From positions 1 through 64,000 of the forward strand of contig MEWP01000063.1 in the NCBI GenBank assembly GCA_001775395.1: DNA of 64,000 nucleotides, given 5' to 3'. Origin of the DNA: a candidate division Zixibacteria bacterium RBG_16_53_22. GTDB taxonomy: Bacteria > Zixibacteria > MSB-5A5 > UBA10806. This document shows positions 26,099 to 35,098 of the stretch, in pieces. Each line of letters starts with the position of its first letter. Position 1 is the first letter of the stretch. Under the pieces are notes generated by a model. That model saw nothing but the letters and a program-made list of their open reading frames with translations. It made no database searches and was not told where the DNA came from. Position numbers and translations under genes: made by a program.

Positions 26099-26591
26099 GC
26101 CATTTCAATTACGCTACGTACTGGCTGCATACTTAGTGCGGTATTGCATGGATGTCATCGAGATCGGGGGCTGTGAAATACCTATCCACGTCTTTATGGA
26201 TTTGCGAAACCATGGCTCCATAACAGTGGTCGATCCGCGTATGAAAACAGGTTTTACCATTGACAACAAAAGGCAAATCGCCAGTGTTGTGCATATAAAC
26301 AAACCCATTCAGGAATGTCACTTCCCATACTCGGAGTTCGGGTTGGTTATATTAGGCATGCACATCCAGGGCGACTTGGAGCCAGTCTTTGACCTGGTTA
26401 AGCGATCCAAAGTAACCGTGATCGATTTCTCACTCGACTTTAAGCCCAGTGTTGACCAATTTAATCAGATGCTTCAGGCCACGCAACGACCGATCCGTAT
26501 GCAATTCAAATTGGATCTGACTGGCAATGACTTCGGAGACCTGACAGATAGCTGGCCCGCCAGACCCATCAGGCAGATGTACGTATTATGA
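26073..26591 (+). CDS. methyltransferase-fold-like protein, divergent
   Basis: DVIEIGG...ITVVDPR. Confidence 0.5.
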   Translation: MDWKYLQSEPFQLRYVLAAYLVRYCMDVIEIGGCEIPIHVFMDLRNHGSITVVDPRMKTGFTIDNKRQIASVVHINKPIQECHFPYSEFGLVILGMHIQGDLEPVFDLVKRSKVTVIDFSLDFKPSVDQFNQMLQATQRPIRMQFKLDLTGNDFGDLTDSWPARPIRQMYVL

Positions 26592-27145
26592 GACCTAGCC
26601 AACACCCCGATTGGAATAGCATATTCGGCTGGTGCGTAAAATTCGAGGCTGACTATCTGTACGAAATTGCTCGCAGTGTGACCGGCAATATCGTAGAGAT
26701 CGGCACTTATCAGGGCCGATCCATGGTTGCTATTGGCCTGGGCTGTCTCGAATCGGGTGCTCATCTGTACACCGTGGATCATTACCTGGGCAGCCCGGAG
26801 CACAGGACACCGCCTGCCAAAGAAGTCGTGGTTCAAAACCAGTTCAAATTTGGCCTCATGCGACACGTAACGGTGTTAGAAGGCGATAGCCAGGTGGTTG
26901 TGCCTACTATCGAGGCCAGTTTTGACATGGCCTATATCGACGGCACACATTCATATAGAGCTGTGTTCGACGACTTTCTGGTATGCTGGAAGAAACTGAC
27001 CAGCCATGCCAACATTCTGTTCCACGATGCCTACAAGGGTGGTTGGACAGAAGTTGAGGATGCGGTTAAGCAGATCGCCATGCGCTGGCCTATGGAACAA
27101 GTGAACGTAGCGGGGTCTATCGTTCACTTCAGAAAGATGACGTAA
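26588..27145 (+). CDS. Methyltransf_24-like SAM methyltransferase
   Basis: NIVEIGTYQGRSMVAIGLG...DMAYIDGTHSYRAVFDDF...LFHDAYKGG. Confidence 0.8.
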   Translation: MRPSQHPDWNSIFGWCVKFEADYLYEIARSVTGNIVEIGTYQGRSMVAIGLGCLESGAHLYTVDHYLGSPEHRTPPAKEVVVQNQFKFGLMRHVTVLEGDSQVVVPTIEASFDMAYIDGTHSYRAVFDDFLVCWKKLTSHANILFHDAYKGGWTEVEDAVKQIAMRWPMEQVNVAGSIVHFRKMT

Positions 27146-27155
27146 GGAGAGCCAT

Positions 27156-27485
27156 ATGGAATTGCTATTCGGGCCGGAACATTCAGATGAAAACAGGTAT
27201 TTTGTGCAGGAAGAAATGTGCAAAGCCCTGGCGCATCAGATGTTCTATGTCCAGGATGGATACAGCAACGAATTACCAGTGCCACACTATCATGTGATGA
27301 GGGCATATAAGCATCTGGTGGCCCTGAATAGGCTCAAGATAGTCATGTTCGATCATGATATTGGTAAAGACGCAGGCGCGCCTCTTAACAACGACTTATA
27401 CTGTCTGAAAGGTGAGGTTGTTTACGAGCTACTCGTTTTGCGTAAGAATGTCGATGAATTGATCGACAAGCTGAGAGGAGACTGA
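27156..27485 (+). CDS. hypothetical protein (109 aa)
   Basis: ORF, RBS AAGGAGAGCCAT. Confidence 0.65.
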   Translation: MELLFGPEHSDENRYFVQEEMCKALAHQMFYVQDGYSNELPVPHYHVMRAYKHLVALNRLKIVMFDHDIGKDAGAPLNNDLYCLKGEVVYELLVLRKNVDELIDKLRGD

Positions 27486-27487
27486 CC

Positions 27488-27832
27488 GTGAGAAAGCTGA
27501 CATTGTTGTTGACCGTGTTTCTATTGACGAGTTGTGTGGTGCCCATCGTCACCCCGGAAGGCTATGGCTTAGCATCGCAGCCCACGCCTATCCCGACTTT
27601 GACGGCGACACCTGAGCCGACTAGTACGCCTGCACCTGTGGTAGACTCAGAAGGTGAATATTATCGGGGTATCTACGATTTATGTCGCTGGCTCATCCAG
27701 CAGACAGGCCACTATGTCGATTGCATGGCCTTTGTAGAACGATCTAATACCAGCGGTTGGTACGAGCAACCATCCAAGGATTGGCAGTGGCCTCTGCCCG
27801 CGCCAACAGTGGCACCAGGTACGTCCCTGTAA
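27488..27832 (+). CDS. lipoprotein
   Basis: Signal peptide with lipobox LLTSC; TPIPTLTATPEPTSTPAP linker. Confidence 0.8.
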   Translation: MRKLTLLLTVFLLTSCVVPIVTPEGYGLASQPTPIPTLTATPEPTSTPAPVVDSEGEYYRGIYDLCRWLIQQTGHYVDCMAFVERSNTSGWYEQPSKDWQWPLPAPTVAPGTSL

Positions 27833-28230
27833 TGCTGCTAACTCTGTACCTTTTATTCAGGCTAGTCATCGGCGGCGTGGTGGATACGCCTATCCAGCCA
27901 TGCCAGTGTGTCGTGGTCGAATACCAGGGCGCGACCGCTCTCAAGTGCGCCGTACCTGACCAGGTGGCCTGCTATCACGAGTGGCGACCAGGCAGCTTGC
28001 TGGTAAATGGGCATAACCCCGGCGTGTTCAGCCGCCTGGATGAAGTCGAAGTCGGGGATGCTATGGTCGTGACCATAGACGGCGTGACGACCACCTACTA
28101 CGTGACGACCAAAGAGGTGGTCAGGCGCGATGATCACCAGCGTTACACCGAGCTGGCTAATGTGCCAGGTGTGCTAATCGTCACCTGTTATGGTGAGCAC
28201 CATAGGCTTTTGGTTAAGGGGGAAATATGA
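27832..28230 (+). CDS. sortase-like transpeptidase with N-terminal TM
   Basis: LVNGHNPGVFSRLDEVEVGDAMVVTIDGVTTTYYVTTKEVV...ELANVPGVLIVTCYGEHHRLLVKG: His, TxTC-type Cys and Arg in sortase order; start corrected to ATG 27832 (TAATG overlap). Confidence 0.8.
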   Translation: MLLTLYLLFRLVIGGVVDTPIQPCQCVVVEYQGATALKCAVPDQVACYHEWRPGSLLVNGHNPGVFSRLDEVEVGDAMVVTIDGVTTTYYVTTKEVVRRDDHQRYTELANVPGVLIVTCYGEHHRLLVKGEI

Positions 28231-29180
28231 AGCTGGCTCATGTAAGTCTTTTCAAGCGGCACCATGGGAATGAGTACCACGCGGGAGGTGTCGAAAAGTT
28301 TGCCTTCTTTTTGAATATGGCCTTCCCGGAGATGAAGTGTTACTCTATCCAGGACTTGCCCATACCCATCCAACCCGGTACACCCGACTACAAGATCGCT
28401 GAGATCCTCAATAACTGGCTTCTGGGCGAGGGGCTGGTAGATGAGAACACCACCGTTATCGGCGATGGTTTTTGGACACTGGGTCTGGAGGGCAAGGTAG
28501 GCAGGTTGATCTCTGTAATTCATGGTGCCTATTTCGGCACTGCATTGGAATATGAAAAGTACCCCAACCCTGAAGAGACGCACGTGGGCGAGTGGGCCTT
28601 GATCCAGGAGGAAGTCTGGAAAGATCCACGGGTCGAGGTTGTGTCGGTCAGCAACCGTTCAGCTTTGGAACTTATGACTGTGTGCGGTATTCCGTCGCAT
28701 GTTATATCTCATGGGCTGCCCCTGGACATCTATAAGCCAGATGGCAAGCCTAAGAGTCGCCTGGTCTTGCACACCTCTGTGAGCTTCAGGAAGGGCCGAG
28801 ATATGATCGAGAAGATCAAAGCCTTCGGCAAGTTCGACATTCAACAACTCGGCTTCGCGCGAAGCGGAGACATGGCAGAGGAAGTAAGACTCTGGAATCG
28901 GGGTGGCATCTTCCTGAACCCAACTAGATTTGAAGGGAACCATTATTCGATACTGGAAGCTCTGGCCTGTGGATTAGTGCCAGTGGCTTACTTGACAGGC
29001 GTCACCTATGACTTTCCCTGCCACGTGGCCGAGACCACAGATGACTTCCACGAACACCGCTTCGTGATGATGCTTGAGAATGCCATGGAGTATTACTCGA
29101 ACTATTTCCCGCGTGAGTGGGCCTGTGAGAACCTGGACTTCGACATATGGGCAGCCAAGTGGAGGGCTTATCTGAAATGA
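28227..29180 (+). CDS. glycosyltransferase (GT4-like)
   Basis: LVLHTSVSFRKGRDMI...GIFLNPTRFEGNHYSILEALACGLVPVA. Confidence 0.8.
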   Translation: MKLAHVSLFKRHHGNEYHAGGVEKFAFFLNMAFPEMKCYSIQDLPIPIQPGTPDYKIAEILNNWLLGEGLVDENTTVIGDGFWTLGLEGKVGRLISVIHGAYFGTALEYEKYPNPEETHVGEWALIQEEVWKDPRVEVVSVSNRSALELMTVCGIPSHVISHGLPLDIYKPDGKPKSRLVLHTSVSFRKGRDMIEKIKAFGKFDIQQLGFARSGDMAEEVRLWNRGGIFLNPTRFEGNHYSILEALACGLVPVAYLTGVTYDFPCHVAETTDDFHEHRFVMMLENAMEYYSNYFPREWACENLDFDIWAAKWRAYLK

Positions 29181-29428
29181 AAGAGCCACTTAAGCCATTG
29201 AGGGCTAACCAGCTAATTGAGACGTTAGCATGCTCAAGAACTAAAGACAACATGGGACACTTTCTCAATTATGAGTTATACATCTCAGATGGGATACAAC
29301 TATTTCCCATGAACAAACTTTACTTCGATATTGATAGGAAGATACTGATTTTCGTACCAGAGCATGTCAAAATTGACCTGGAAAAGTTTTACGACAGACT
29401 TGAGGTAAAGGATGATGCACAAAATTGA
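29177..29428 (+). CDS. hypothetical protein
   Basis: ORF; start corrected to MKEPLKPL at ATGA overlap. Confidence 0.6.
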   Translation: MKEPLKPLRANQLIETLACSRTKDNMGHFLNYELYISDGIQLFPMNKLYFDIDRKILIFVPEHVKIDLEKFYDRLEVKDDAQN

Positions 29429-29687
29429 GTTTAAGTCAGAAAAGCTGGCGCGTTATGGGATCGTCGTGGCTGGGGACATCCAGGAGCTAGTCAAAATGAT
29501 GAACGAGATAGATGATGGTTGGTATCCACTTGGTGGCCCATTTCAAAGAATAAATGACTTTGGCAAATTACCTCTTGTATGCCAGGCTGTGGTGCGTGAG
29601 CCTAAACATTCGCTATGGAAGCTAACTGTAAATGGTGTAGAATTCGTACAAAAGGATAGTACAACCGATGCAGCCACTAGTAGTTGA
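29412..29687 (+). CDS. hypothetical protein (91 aa)
   Basis: ORF. Confidence 0.6.
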   Translation: MMHKIEFKSEKLARYGIVVAGDIQELVKMMNEIDDGWYPLGGPFQRINDFGKLPLVCQAVVREPKHSLWKLTVNGVEFVQKDSTTDAATSS

Positions 29688-32600
29688 TATTCCAACCAAG
29701 AACCGCCCGCGTGAACTGGGTCGCTGTCTGGCAGCCTTGCTGGCACAGACCTACCAGAAATTCGATCTTCTAATCGTTAATGACAATACTACCTTGCCAG
29801 TAGATTTCGACGAGGTTACGGCTGAGTGGCTGAAGCGCCACAAGGATCGCCGCCAGGTGTGGATCGAGAAAGGCACAGGCATGAGTCAGGTATACGCCCA
29901 TAACCTGGCTTTGTGGCAGCGTCCCTGGTGTGAGTACGAGTTCATCCTACGCATGGACGACGACATTCTGCTTAACTCGCGGGCTATCGAGATCATGCTG
30001 AACGCCATTCGATCCAACGTAGACATTGCCGCAGTATCAGGTCTATGGTTTGAATCAGAGACTAACGAAAACTGGTTCTCAGATCGTGATGTGCCAACCG
30101 CCGAGGAGTGGCAAAATAGCCTGGAGCTACATGGCAAAGCGGTGAATGGCATAGTCAGCAATTGGCACCAACGCTTATACCACGATTATCGCCCCAACGG
30201 CCAGGGTGAAATCATCGGTGCACCCATGGCGGTCCAGCATCTCTATTCAGCCTGTCTATATCGCGCCGCAGATATGCGTCGGGCAGGTGGCTGGCCTGAA
30301 ATCTATAGTCAGGGCATTCATCACGGCGAAGAAAGTGATGGCACATTCAGATTGGGGGCGACTAGTAAGAGATTGTGGGTCTTGCCTCAAGTCACCGGTC
30401 AACACTTACGCGCCTCTGGTGGCATCCGCAGTGCTGGTTTGGAATTGGAACACAGGACACGCCTGATCGACGATCCACTGCGCAACGAGCGCCTGCGGGC
30501 TATGCCGGGTGTATACGACCGTCCCATCAAAGTTGGTCTGTGGGGCCAGCATAGTATCTTCACGGGTGGTGGCCCGCGCATGTTCTTCGAGTTGTTGGCA
30601 GCCTTGCAGAGTGATCCAAACCTCGAAGTCTATCCAGTGGGCGATCACATGCCTTGCCACGACGTAGAGCGTGTGTTCGGCATTCACGTCGAGGATTGCA
30701 ACGCGCTGCCAGAAGAGTTGGACGTATTGATCCAACTGGGCGATGATCTGGACTGGTTCGGCAACGAGGCGATCTATATACCACCTGCCAAGTCCAAGAC
30801 GCTGTTTATCTACTACCCTTTCGGAAATAGAGCGCCGGAATTGGACGAGTTCACCCACATTGTCACCTTAAGCCAGTTCGTGGTAGACGAGATCGCTCGA
30901 CTGTGGCGGCGCAAGGCTCAATATATCTATCCGGTGGCTCACAGTATTCCACCTCTGAAGAAGCACAATTGGATACTGGTGCCCGGTCGTGTCGATCAAT
31001 GGAAGGGCACACTTTGGCTCATGGAAGCCTTCGCCGAGATGGACCTGAAGGGCTGGCAACTATACGTGGTAGGGGCTACCGAGGGCTCCATCCAAAAAGA
31101 CTACATCCAGCAGGTCAATAATTTTGCCAAAACGCACGAGAATGTACACCTCGATTTCGACGTGAGCCAGGCCAAGCTAGAAGAATATTATGGCAAGTCC
31201 AAGATCATGTGGGCAGCCAAGGGCATGCTGGCGGACGAGCACCCAGAGTTGAGCCGTGAGGCCGAGCACTATGGGCTGACACCCCTGGAGGCTATGAGTG
31301 CCGAGTGCGTACCACTGGTGTATGACTTAGGAGGGCATAGAGAGACTACAGAGGAGATTTTACGTTGGAAAAGCAAGGAAGATCTATTTCAAAAAACACA
31401 CGACTTAATTGATACAAGGTTTGTCTTTTATGACATATCCAGCTTCTTCGACAGGGAGCTGTTCAAAGAGCAATGGCTGCGCGTGGTGTACGAGTGCAAT
31501 GCCAAAACTTCCAGGCTGGAGGCAGTCAGGCTGGAAGTCACCGAGAACAGGCGACCCATCATCTTCGTCGTCACAGACAGCCCGCGTAAGCGCACGGGCT
31601 TTTCCACAGTAGCCCAACAGGTCGTGCCTGGCTTTGTCGAGCAAGGTTGGGACGTGCGCTGGTATGCTATCCTGGATGATAAGGAACCCATGCCAGGCGA
31701 GTTCGACTTTACCTTCATTCCCATGGCCGAGAGCGACATGCAGGGAGACAAGAGGTTGCTCAGGAAGATCATCCAACACGAGCCGGACGTGATCTGGGCA
31801 CTATACGACGCGGGCAACCTGTATAAGTACCTGGTCTTCAGCGAGTTCGGGGCTCAGACACATAAGTCAGATGGATCACTCCGGCCATGCGTGGCCTACT
31901 TCCCGGTCGAGGGTCTGCCGCTCCCATCTTATTACGGTGGCATGGTGCAGCATGTGCTGCGCTCAGGCGGGCAGGCTATTACCTACACCGAAGGTAGCGC
32001 CCAGGTTGTTATGGATCAATTTGAGGGCTTAAAGGTGGATTGGGCATGGCACGGTCTGGACCATGCTTGCTTCGAGCCTTATCCAACTGCCGACCGTAAG
32101 CACTTACGCCAATTGGTGGGGTTGGACAATTATTTTATCGTCGGCACTTTCGGCATCAACAAACGCACCAAGCAATTCGATACGCTGATCTATGCTGCCT
32201 GGTTCATCAAAGAGTGGGGGGAGGACAAGGATGTGCGGTTTTATTGCCACACTGAACCTAACGATCCTATCCTGCAAGGCTATCCCCTGAACGAAATGAG
32301 CAAGATCTACGGTGTAGAACATATGTTCTTATGGAAGCCGGATAGCTACTCACAGCGGGGTGGCAAGTATACTGGCGTCGAGTTCAGCAACAACAGCATG
32401 GATGAAGCCAAACGGCTAACCATGCCACCTACTGCCGAGGGGCGGGGCTACCTGCTGGGCCACTACGACATCATAGCTCGCTACAACTTACTGGATCTAT
32501 ATGCCGATGTTTCATCGGTGGAAGGCTGGGGACTTTGCGTCGGCGAGGCTTTGCGCTGTGGTGTGCCTGCCATCTCGGTAGACGATGGATCTGTACGCAG

Positions 32601-32862
32601 TGAGATCTATGGCGATGCGGCGCTCATGCTCAAGCCTACTTACGATTGGAGCACCTGGCACATCGGAGCCCGCCTAGCTCTGGTCCATCCAGAGGCAGTT
32701 GCCCGCGCTATTCTGGAGATGCGCGATAACCACGAATTGAGAAAAGAGTATGCCGAGCGGGGACGGGCAGCTACCGCTAAATATGTATGGCAGCCTACCC
32801 GCGATAAGATGGTAGCAGCCGTCAGGCAAGCATTGAGTCCAACACTTGGACTCGCCAAGTAG
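29668..32862 (+). CDS. multidomain glycosyltransferase (GT2 followed by two GT4-like domains)
   Basis: N-term PTKNRPRELGRCLAALLAQTYQKFDLLIVND...RMDDDILL; middle VPGRVDQWKGTLWLMEAF...GLTPLEAMSAECVPLVYDLGG; C-term VSSVEGWGLCVGEALRCGVPAISVDDG. Confidence 0.85.
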   Translation: MQPLVVDIPTKNRPRELGRCLAALLAQTYQKFDLLIVNDNTTLPVDFDEVTAEWLKRHKDRRQVWIEKGTGMSQVYAHNLALWQRPWCEYEFILRMDDDILLNSRAIEIMLNAIRSNVDIAAVSGLWFESETNENWFSDRDVPTAEEWQNSLELHGKAVNGIVSNWHQRLYHDYRPNGQGEIIGAPMAVQHLYSACLYRAADMRRAGGWPEIYSQGIHHGEESDGTFRLGATSKRLWVLPQVTGQHLRASGGIRSAGLELEHRTRLIDDPLRNERLRAMPGVYDRPIKVGLWGQHSIFTGGGPRMFFELLAALQSDPNLEVYPVGDHMPCHDVERVFGIHVEDCNALPEELDVLIQLGDDLDWFGNEAIYIPPAKSKTLFIYYPFGNRAPELDEFTHIVTLSQFVVDEIARLWRRKAQYIYPVAHSIPPLKKHNWILVPGRVDQWKGTLWLMEAFAEMDLKGWQLYVVGATEGSIQKDYIQQVNNFAKTHENVHLDFDVSQAKLEEYYGKSKIMWAAKGMLADEHPELSREAEHYGLTPLEAMSAECVPLVYDLGGHRETTEEILRWKSKEDLFQKTHDLIDTRFVFYDISSFFDRELFKEQWLRVVYECNAKTSRLEAVRLEVTENRRPIIFVVTDSPRKRTGFSTVAQQVVPGFVEQGWDVRWYAILDDKEPMPGEFDFTFIPMAESDMQGDKRLLRKIIQHEPDVIWALYDAGNLYKYLVFSEFGAQTHKSDGSLRPCVAYFPVEGLPLPSYYGGMVQHVLRSGGQAITYTEGSAQVVMDQFEGLKVDWAWHGLDHACFEPYPTADRKHLRQLVGLDNYFIVGTFGINKRTKQFDTLIYAAWFIKEWGEDKDVRFYCHTEPNDPILQGYPLNEMSKIYGVEHMFLWKPDSYSQRGGKYTGVEFSNNSMDEAKRLTMPPTAEGRGYLLGHYDIIARYNLLDLYADVSSVEGWGLCVGEALRCGVPAISVDDGSVRSEIYGDAALMLKPTYDWSTWHIGARLALVHPEAVARAILEMRDNHELRKEYAERGRAATAKYVWQPTRDKMVAAVRQALSPTLGLAK
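32835..32853. repeat. dispersed palindrome copy GAGTCCAACACTTGGACTC
   Basis: Read directly; last codons of 29668..32862 (SPTLGLAK). Confidence 0.95.
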
Positions 32863-32871
32863 GAACATGGA

Positions 32872-33174
32872 ATGATAATTGATAGGCCAAGACAGGATAT
32901 GGAGCTGGACTGGGATCACCTCACACTCCTATATGCCATTGATCCACTCACAGGTGGTATGACTACAGCCTACACGATTTATGGCAAACATCGCTTTACG
33001 TTCGATGTGGTCGTAACCATTCCTAAACATGGTATAAGATCTGTGTGGATGCACCCTTACTCAGATATGAAGATACATGCTATTCCGCCAAAAGGCGACA
33101 AGATGGCATATGCCAGACAATTAGGTGGCTTCTTATGTCGCGTAGTTTATGTTGAGGAGGGTAAGAATGGCTAG
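32872..33174 (+). CDS. hypothetical protein (100 aa)
   Basis: ORF. Confidence 0.6.
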   Translation: MIIDRPRQDMELDWDHLTLLYAIDPLTGGMTTAYTIYGKHRFTFDVVVTIPKHGIRSVWMHPYSDMKIHAIPPKGDKMAYARQLGGFLCRVVYVEEGKNG

Positions 33175-33544
33175 ACCATATACGTGTACCAAGTGCGGCG
33201 AACAGTTCCAGCGGGGTCAACTCAAGGAATGTCCAGTGTGCGGCGCGTCCATGCGCAAGCGCTCACGCATGCGCCTGCGCGAGCACAAACTGGACGAGAC
33301 GCCATTGCCTGCGCCAGTACAGAATGCGGGTCTGATATTTAGCGATGGGATAATCGGCGGCATCACTATTGTCCTAAAAGCTGACGGGACATACGTCATT
33401 AGCTTTCCCAGTGGCACAGTCGATAACCGCATGATCACTTGCCCTGGCTGCCACAGGAAGCTCTTCCAGAATACCAACCTGCATGGCACGAGCAGACATC
33501 GTTGCCCACGCTGCAAGGCAGATATAGTGTTGTATTTTGCTTAA
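33167..33544 (+). CDS. double zinc-ribbon protein
   Basis: CTKCGEQ...CPVCGAS ... CPGCHRKL...CPRCKAD; start corrected to MARPYT. Confidence 0.7.
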   Translation: MARPYTCTKCGEQFQRGQLKECPVCGASMRKRSRMRLREHKLDETPLPAPVQNAGLIFSDGIIGGITIVLKADGTYVISFPSGTVDNRMITCPGCHRKLFQNTNLHGTSRHRCPRCKADIVLYFA

Positions 33545-33558
33545 AAATCTGATATAAT
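33530..33558 (+). promoter_or_regulatory. promoter TTGTAT-N17-TATAAT
   Basis: Consensus -10, 17-bp spacer. Confidence 0.65.
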
Positions 33559-33564
33559 AGGGCT

Positions 33565-33645
33565 GTCGCTTGATGCTTCCAGTTCATTTGTTCGTTCCTC
33601 CTTTTTCGAGAGTCGGGGCCGCGCAACCCCGGCTCTCGATTTTAA
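33565..33645 (+). ncRNA. candidate small RNA / leader between promoter and terminator
   Basis: About 80 nt from predicted TSS to hairpin CGAGAGTCGGGG-N8-CCCCGGCTCTCG (33607-33638)+ATTTT; contains TTCCTCCTTTTT (anti-SD-like). Confidence 0.4.
33607..33643 (+). terminator. rho-independent terminator
   Basis: 12-bp stem with one G-U, followed by ATTTT. Confidence 0.75.
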
Positions 33646-33661
33646 TCTACCAAATCCCTAC

Positions 33662-33690
33662 TTGACAATAAACCAAAACAGTGTTACATT
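33662..33690 (+). promoter_or_regulatory. promoter TTGACA-N17-TACATT
   Basis: Perfect -35 and 17-bp spacer. Confidence 0.65.
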
Positions 33691-33754
33691 GATCACAACA
33701 ACAGAATAACCTGGAGAGCCAAACAGGTTTCGTCTTGTCCAGAGGTCGATACAG

Positions 33755-33790
33755 AACCCGCCAAGGGAAGAAAACCCAACGCGGGTTTTT
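33755..33790 (+). terminator. terminator-like hairpin AACCCGC...GCGGGTTTTTTT
   Basis: 7-bp stem followed by T-run. Confidence 0.7.
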
Positions 33791-33800
33791 TGCATTTCAT

Positions 33801-33822
33801 GCCCGCGCGAGCGGGCTTTTTT
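33801..33822 (+). terminator. terminator GCCCGC-GCGA-GCGGGC-TTTTTT
   Basis: 6-bp GC stem with GNRA loop and T6. Confidence 0.85.
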
Positions 33823-33865
33823 GTTGTCACCCGCGACGAGCTATCAGTTTGTAGGGAGGTGTAAG

Positions 33866-35095
33866 TTGCCAGCCAAAGTTGAAGCATGTGTCTCCAGCAT
33901 GATGGGCAAGTGGAGAAAAGATCCCAAGTCCAGACCCAAGCCGATGATGAAAGATGGCAAACCGCAGGACATGGAGGGACAGGCATGGGCAATTTGCCAG
34001 GCTTCGATGAAGGCCGAGCAGGAAATCGAGGCAGTTATGCTGGAAGGCGTCGGCCCGGTGATCCTGGGCATAGCGGCGACCAATCGCCCACACCTGCCGC
34101 TGCCGCCGATGTCTATTGTCGAGTTGACCCCGCCTACAACTGGTGGCGCTTCTACCCCTGGAACGACAAAGAGGTACGCCCGCGTTCCGTTTCTACGGCA
34201 AGGCATATACAGCCACCCACAGCACGGCAACCTGGTCTTTAACGACCAGACTATGCGCCGCATGCTGGACAACCACAGGGCCAAGGTCAACCACCATGGT
34301 GTGTCATTAGACGTGCGCCACAAGCCAGAGCTGGGTGCATTGGCATGGTTCAACGACGCGGGCTGGATACAGGAGGAAGACGATCCTGAGTACGGCAAGC
34401 TGCTGGTGGGCTATGGCCCGGTCGAGCGCCCCGAAACCGAGGAGATTATCGGCAAGGGTGTATACAAATACGCCAGTGTCGAGTTTCACCCCAACTACGA
34501 GAGTAATATCGTGGATAAGCTATCCGCAGACGATCTGCGGGCAGTCAATTTAGAAGAACTTTTACAGGAGGTAAACATGGAATTTCCTGTCAAGAACGAG
34601 GACGGGACCGTTCTCCTGTCGGCTGACCAGTTCACCGAGTACGAAGCACTCAAGGTAAAGGTAACAGATCTTGAAGCCAAGATCAAGCCACCTGAGCCGG
34701 AGCTGCCCGAACACGTCAGGGTGTTGCTGGAACGGCAAGATCAGGAGATGAAGGCCCTCAAGCGCGGTATGCTTGCCAGTCGTGTAGAAGCGGCTGTGGT
34801 CAAGGCCAAAGCCTACCGCGATGCCAATGGCTGTGGTCACGCGCCCGTGCTGTTGGAGTGGGCTACCAACGTCATGCAGGGCAGACCAGTCGGCGAAGGC
34901 GAGGCGGTCATCAAGCTGGAAGGCAACAGCGATGGTGCGTTCGTCGAGTACGTCAACCGCGCAGTCGCTCGCCTGTTGGAAACGCTGCCCGGCCAGATGC
35001 CTATGGGCAACCGAACCGAGTGGGATGATGTGCGTCTCGAAACGCCCGAAATGACTAAAGAAGACTTCAAGAGCTTCTGGAAGGCAGGAGGGTAA
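33866..35095 (+). CDS. Mu gpI-like prohead protease/scaffold protein
   Basis: N-term PAKVEACVSSMMGKW...AWAICQASM; YSHPQHGNLVFNDQTMRRMLDNHRAKV...SLDVRHKPELGALAWF; proposed TTG start at 33866 behind GGGAGG. Confidence 0.75.
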   Translation: MPAKVEACVSSMMGKWRKDPKSRPKPMMKDGKPQDMEGQAWAICQASMKAEQEIEAVMLEGVGPVILGIAATNRPHLPLPPMSIVELTPPTTGGASTPGTTKRYARVPFLRQGIYSHPQHGNLVFNDQTMRRMLDNHRAKVNHHGVSLDVRHKPELGALAWFNDAGWIQEEDDPEYGKLLVGYGPVERPETEEIIGKGVYKYASVEFHPNYESNIVDKLSADDLRAVNLEELLQEVNMEFPVKNEDGTVLLSADQFTEYEALKVKVTDLEAKIKPPEPELPEHVRVLLERQDQEMKALKRGMLASRVEAAVVKAKAYRDANGCGHAPVLLEWATNVMQGRPVGEGEAVIKLEGNSDGAFVEYVNRAVARLLETLPGQMPMGNRTEWDDVRLETPEMTKEDFKSFWKAGG

Positions 35096-35098
35096 GTC

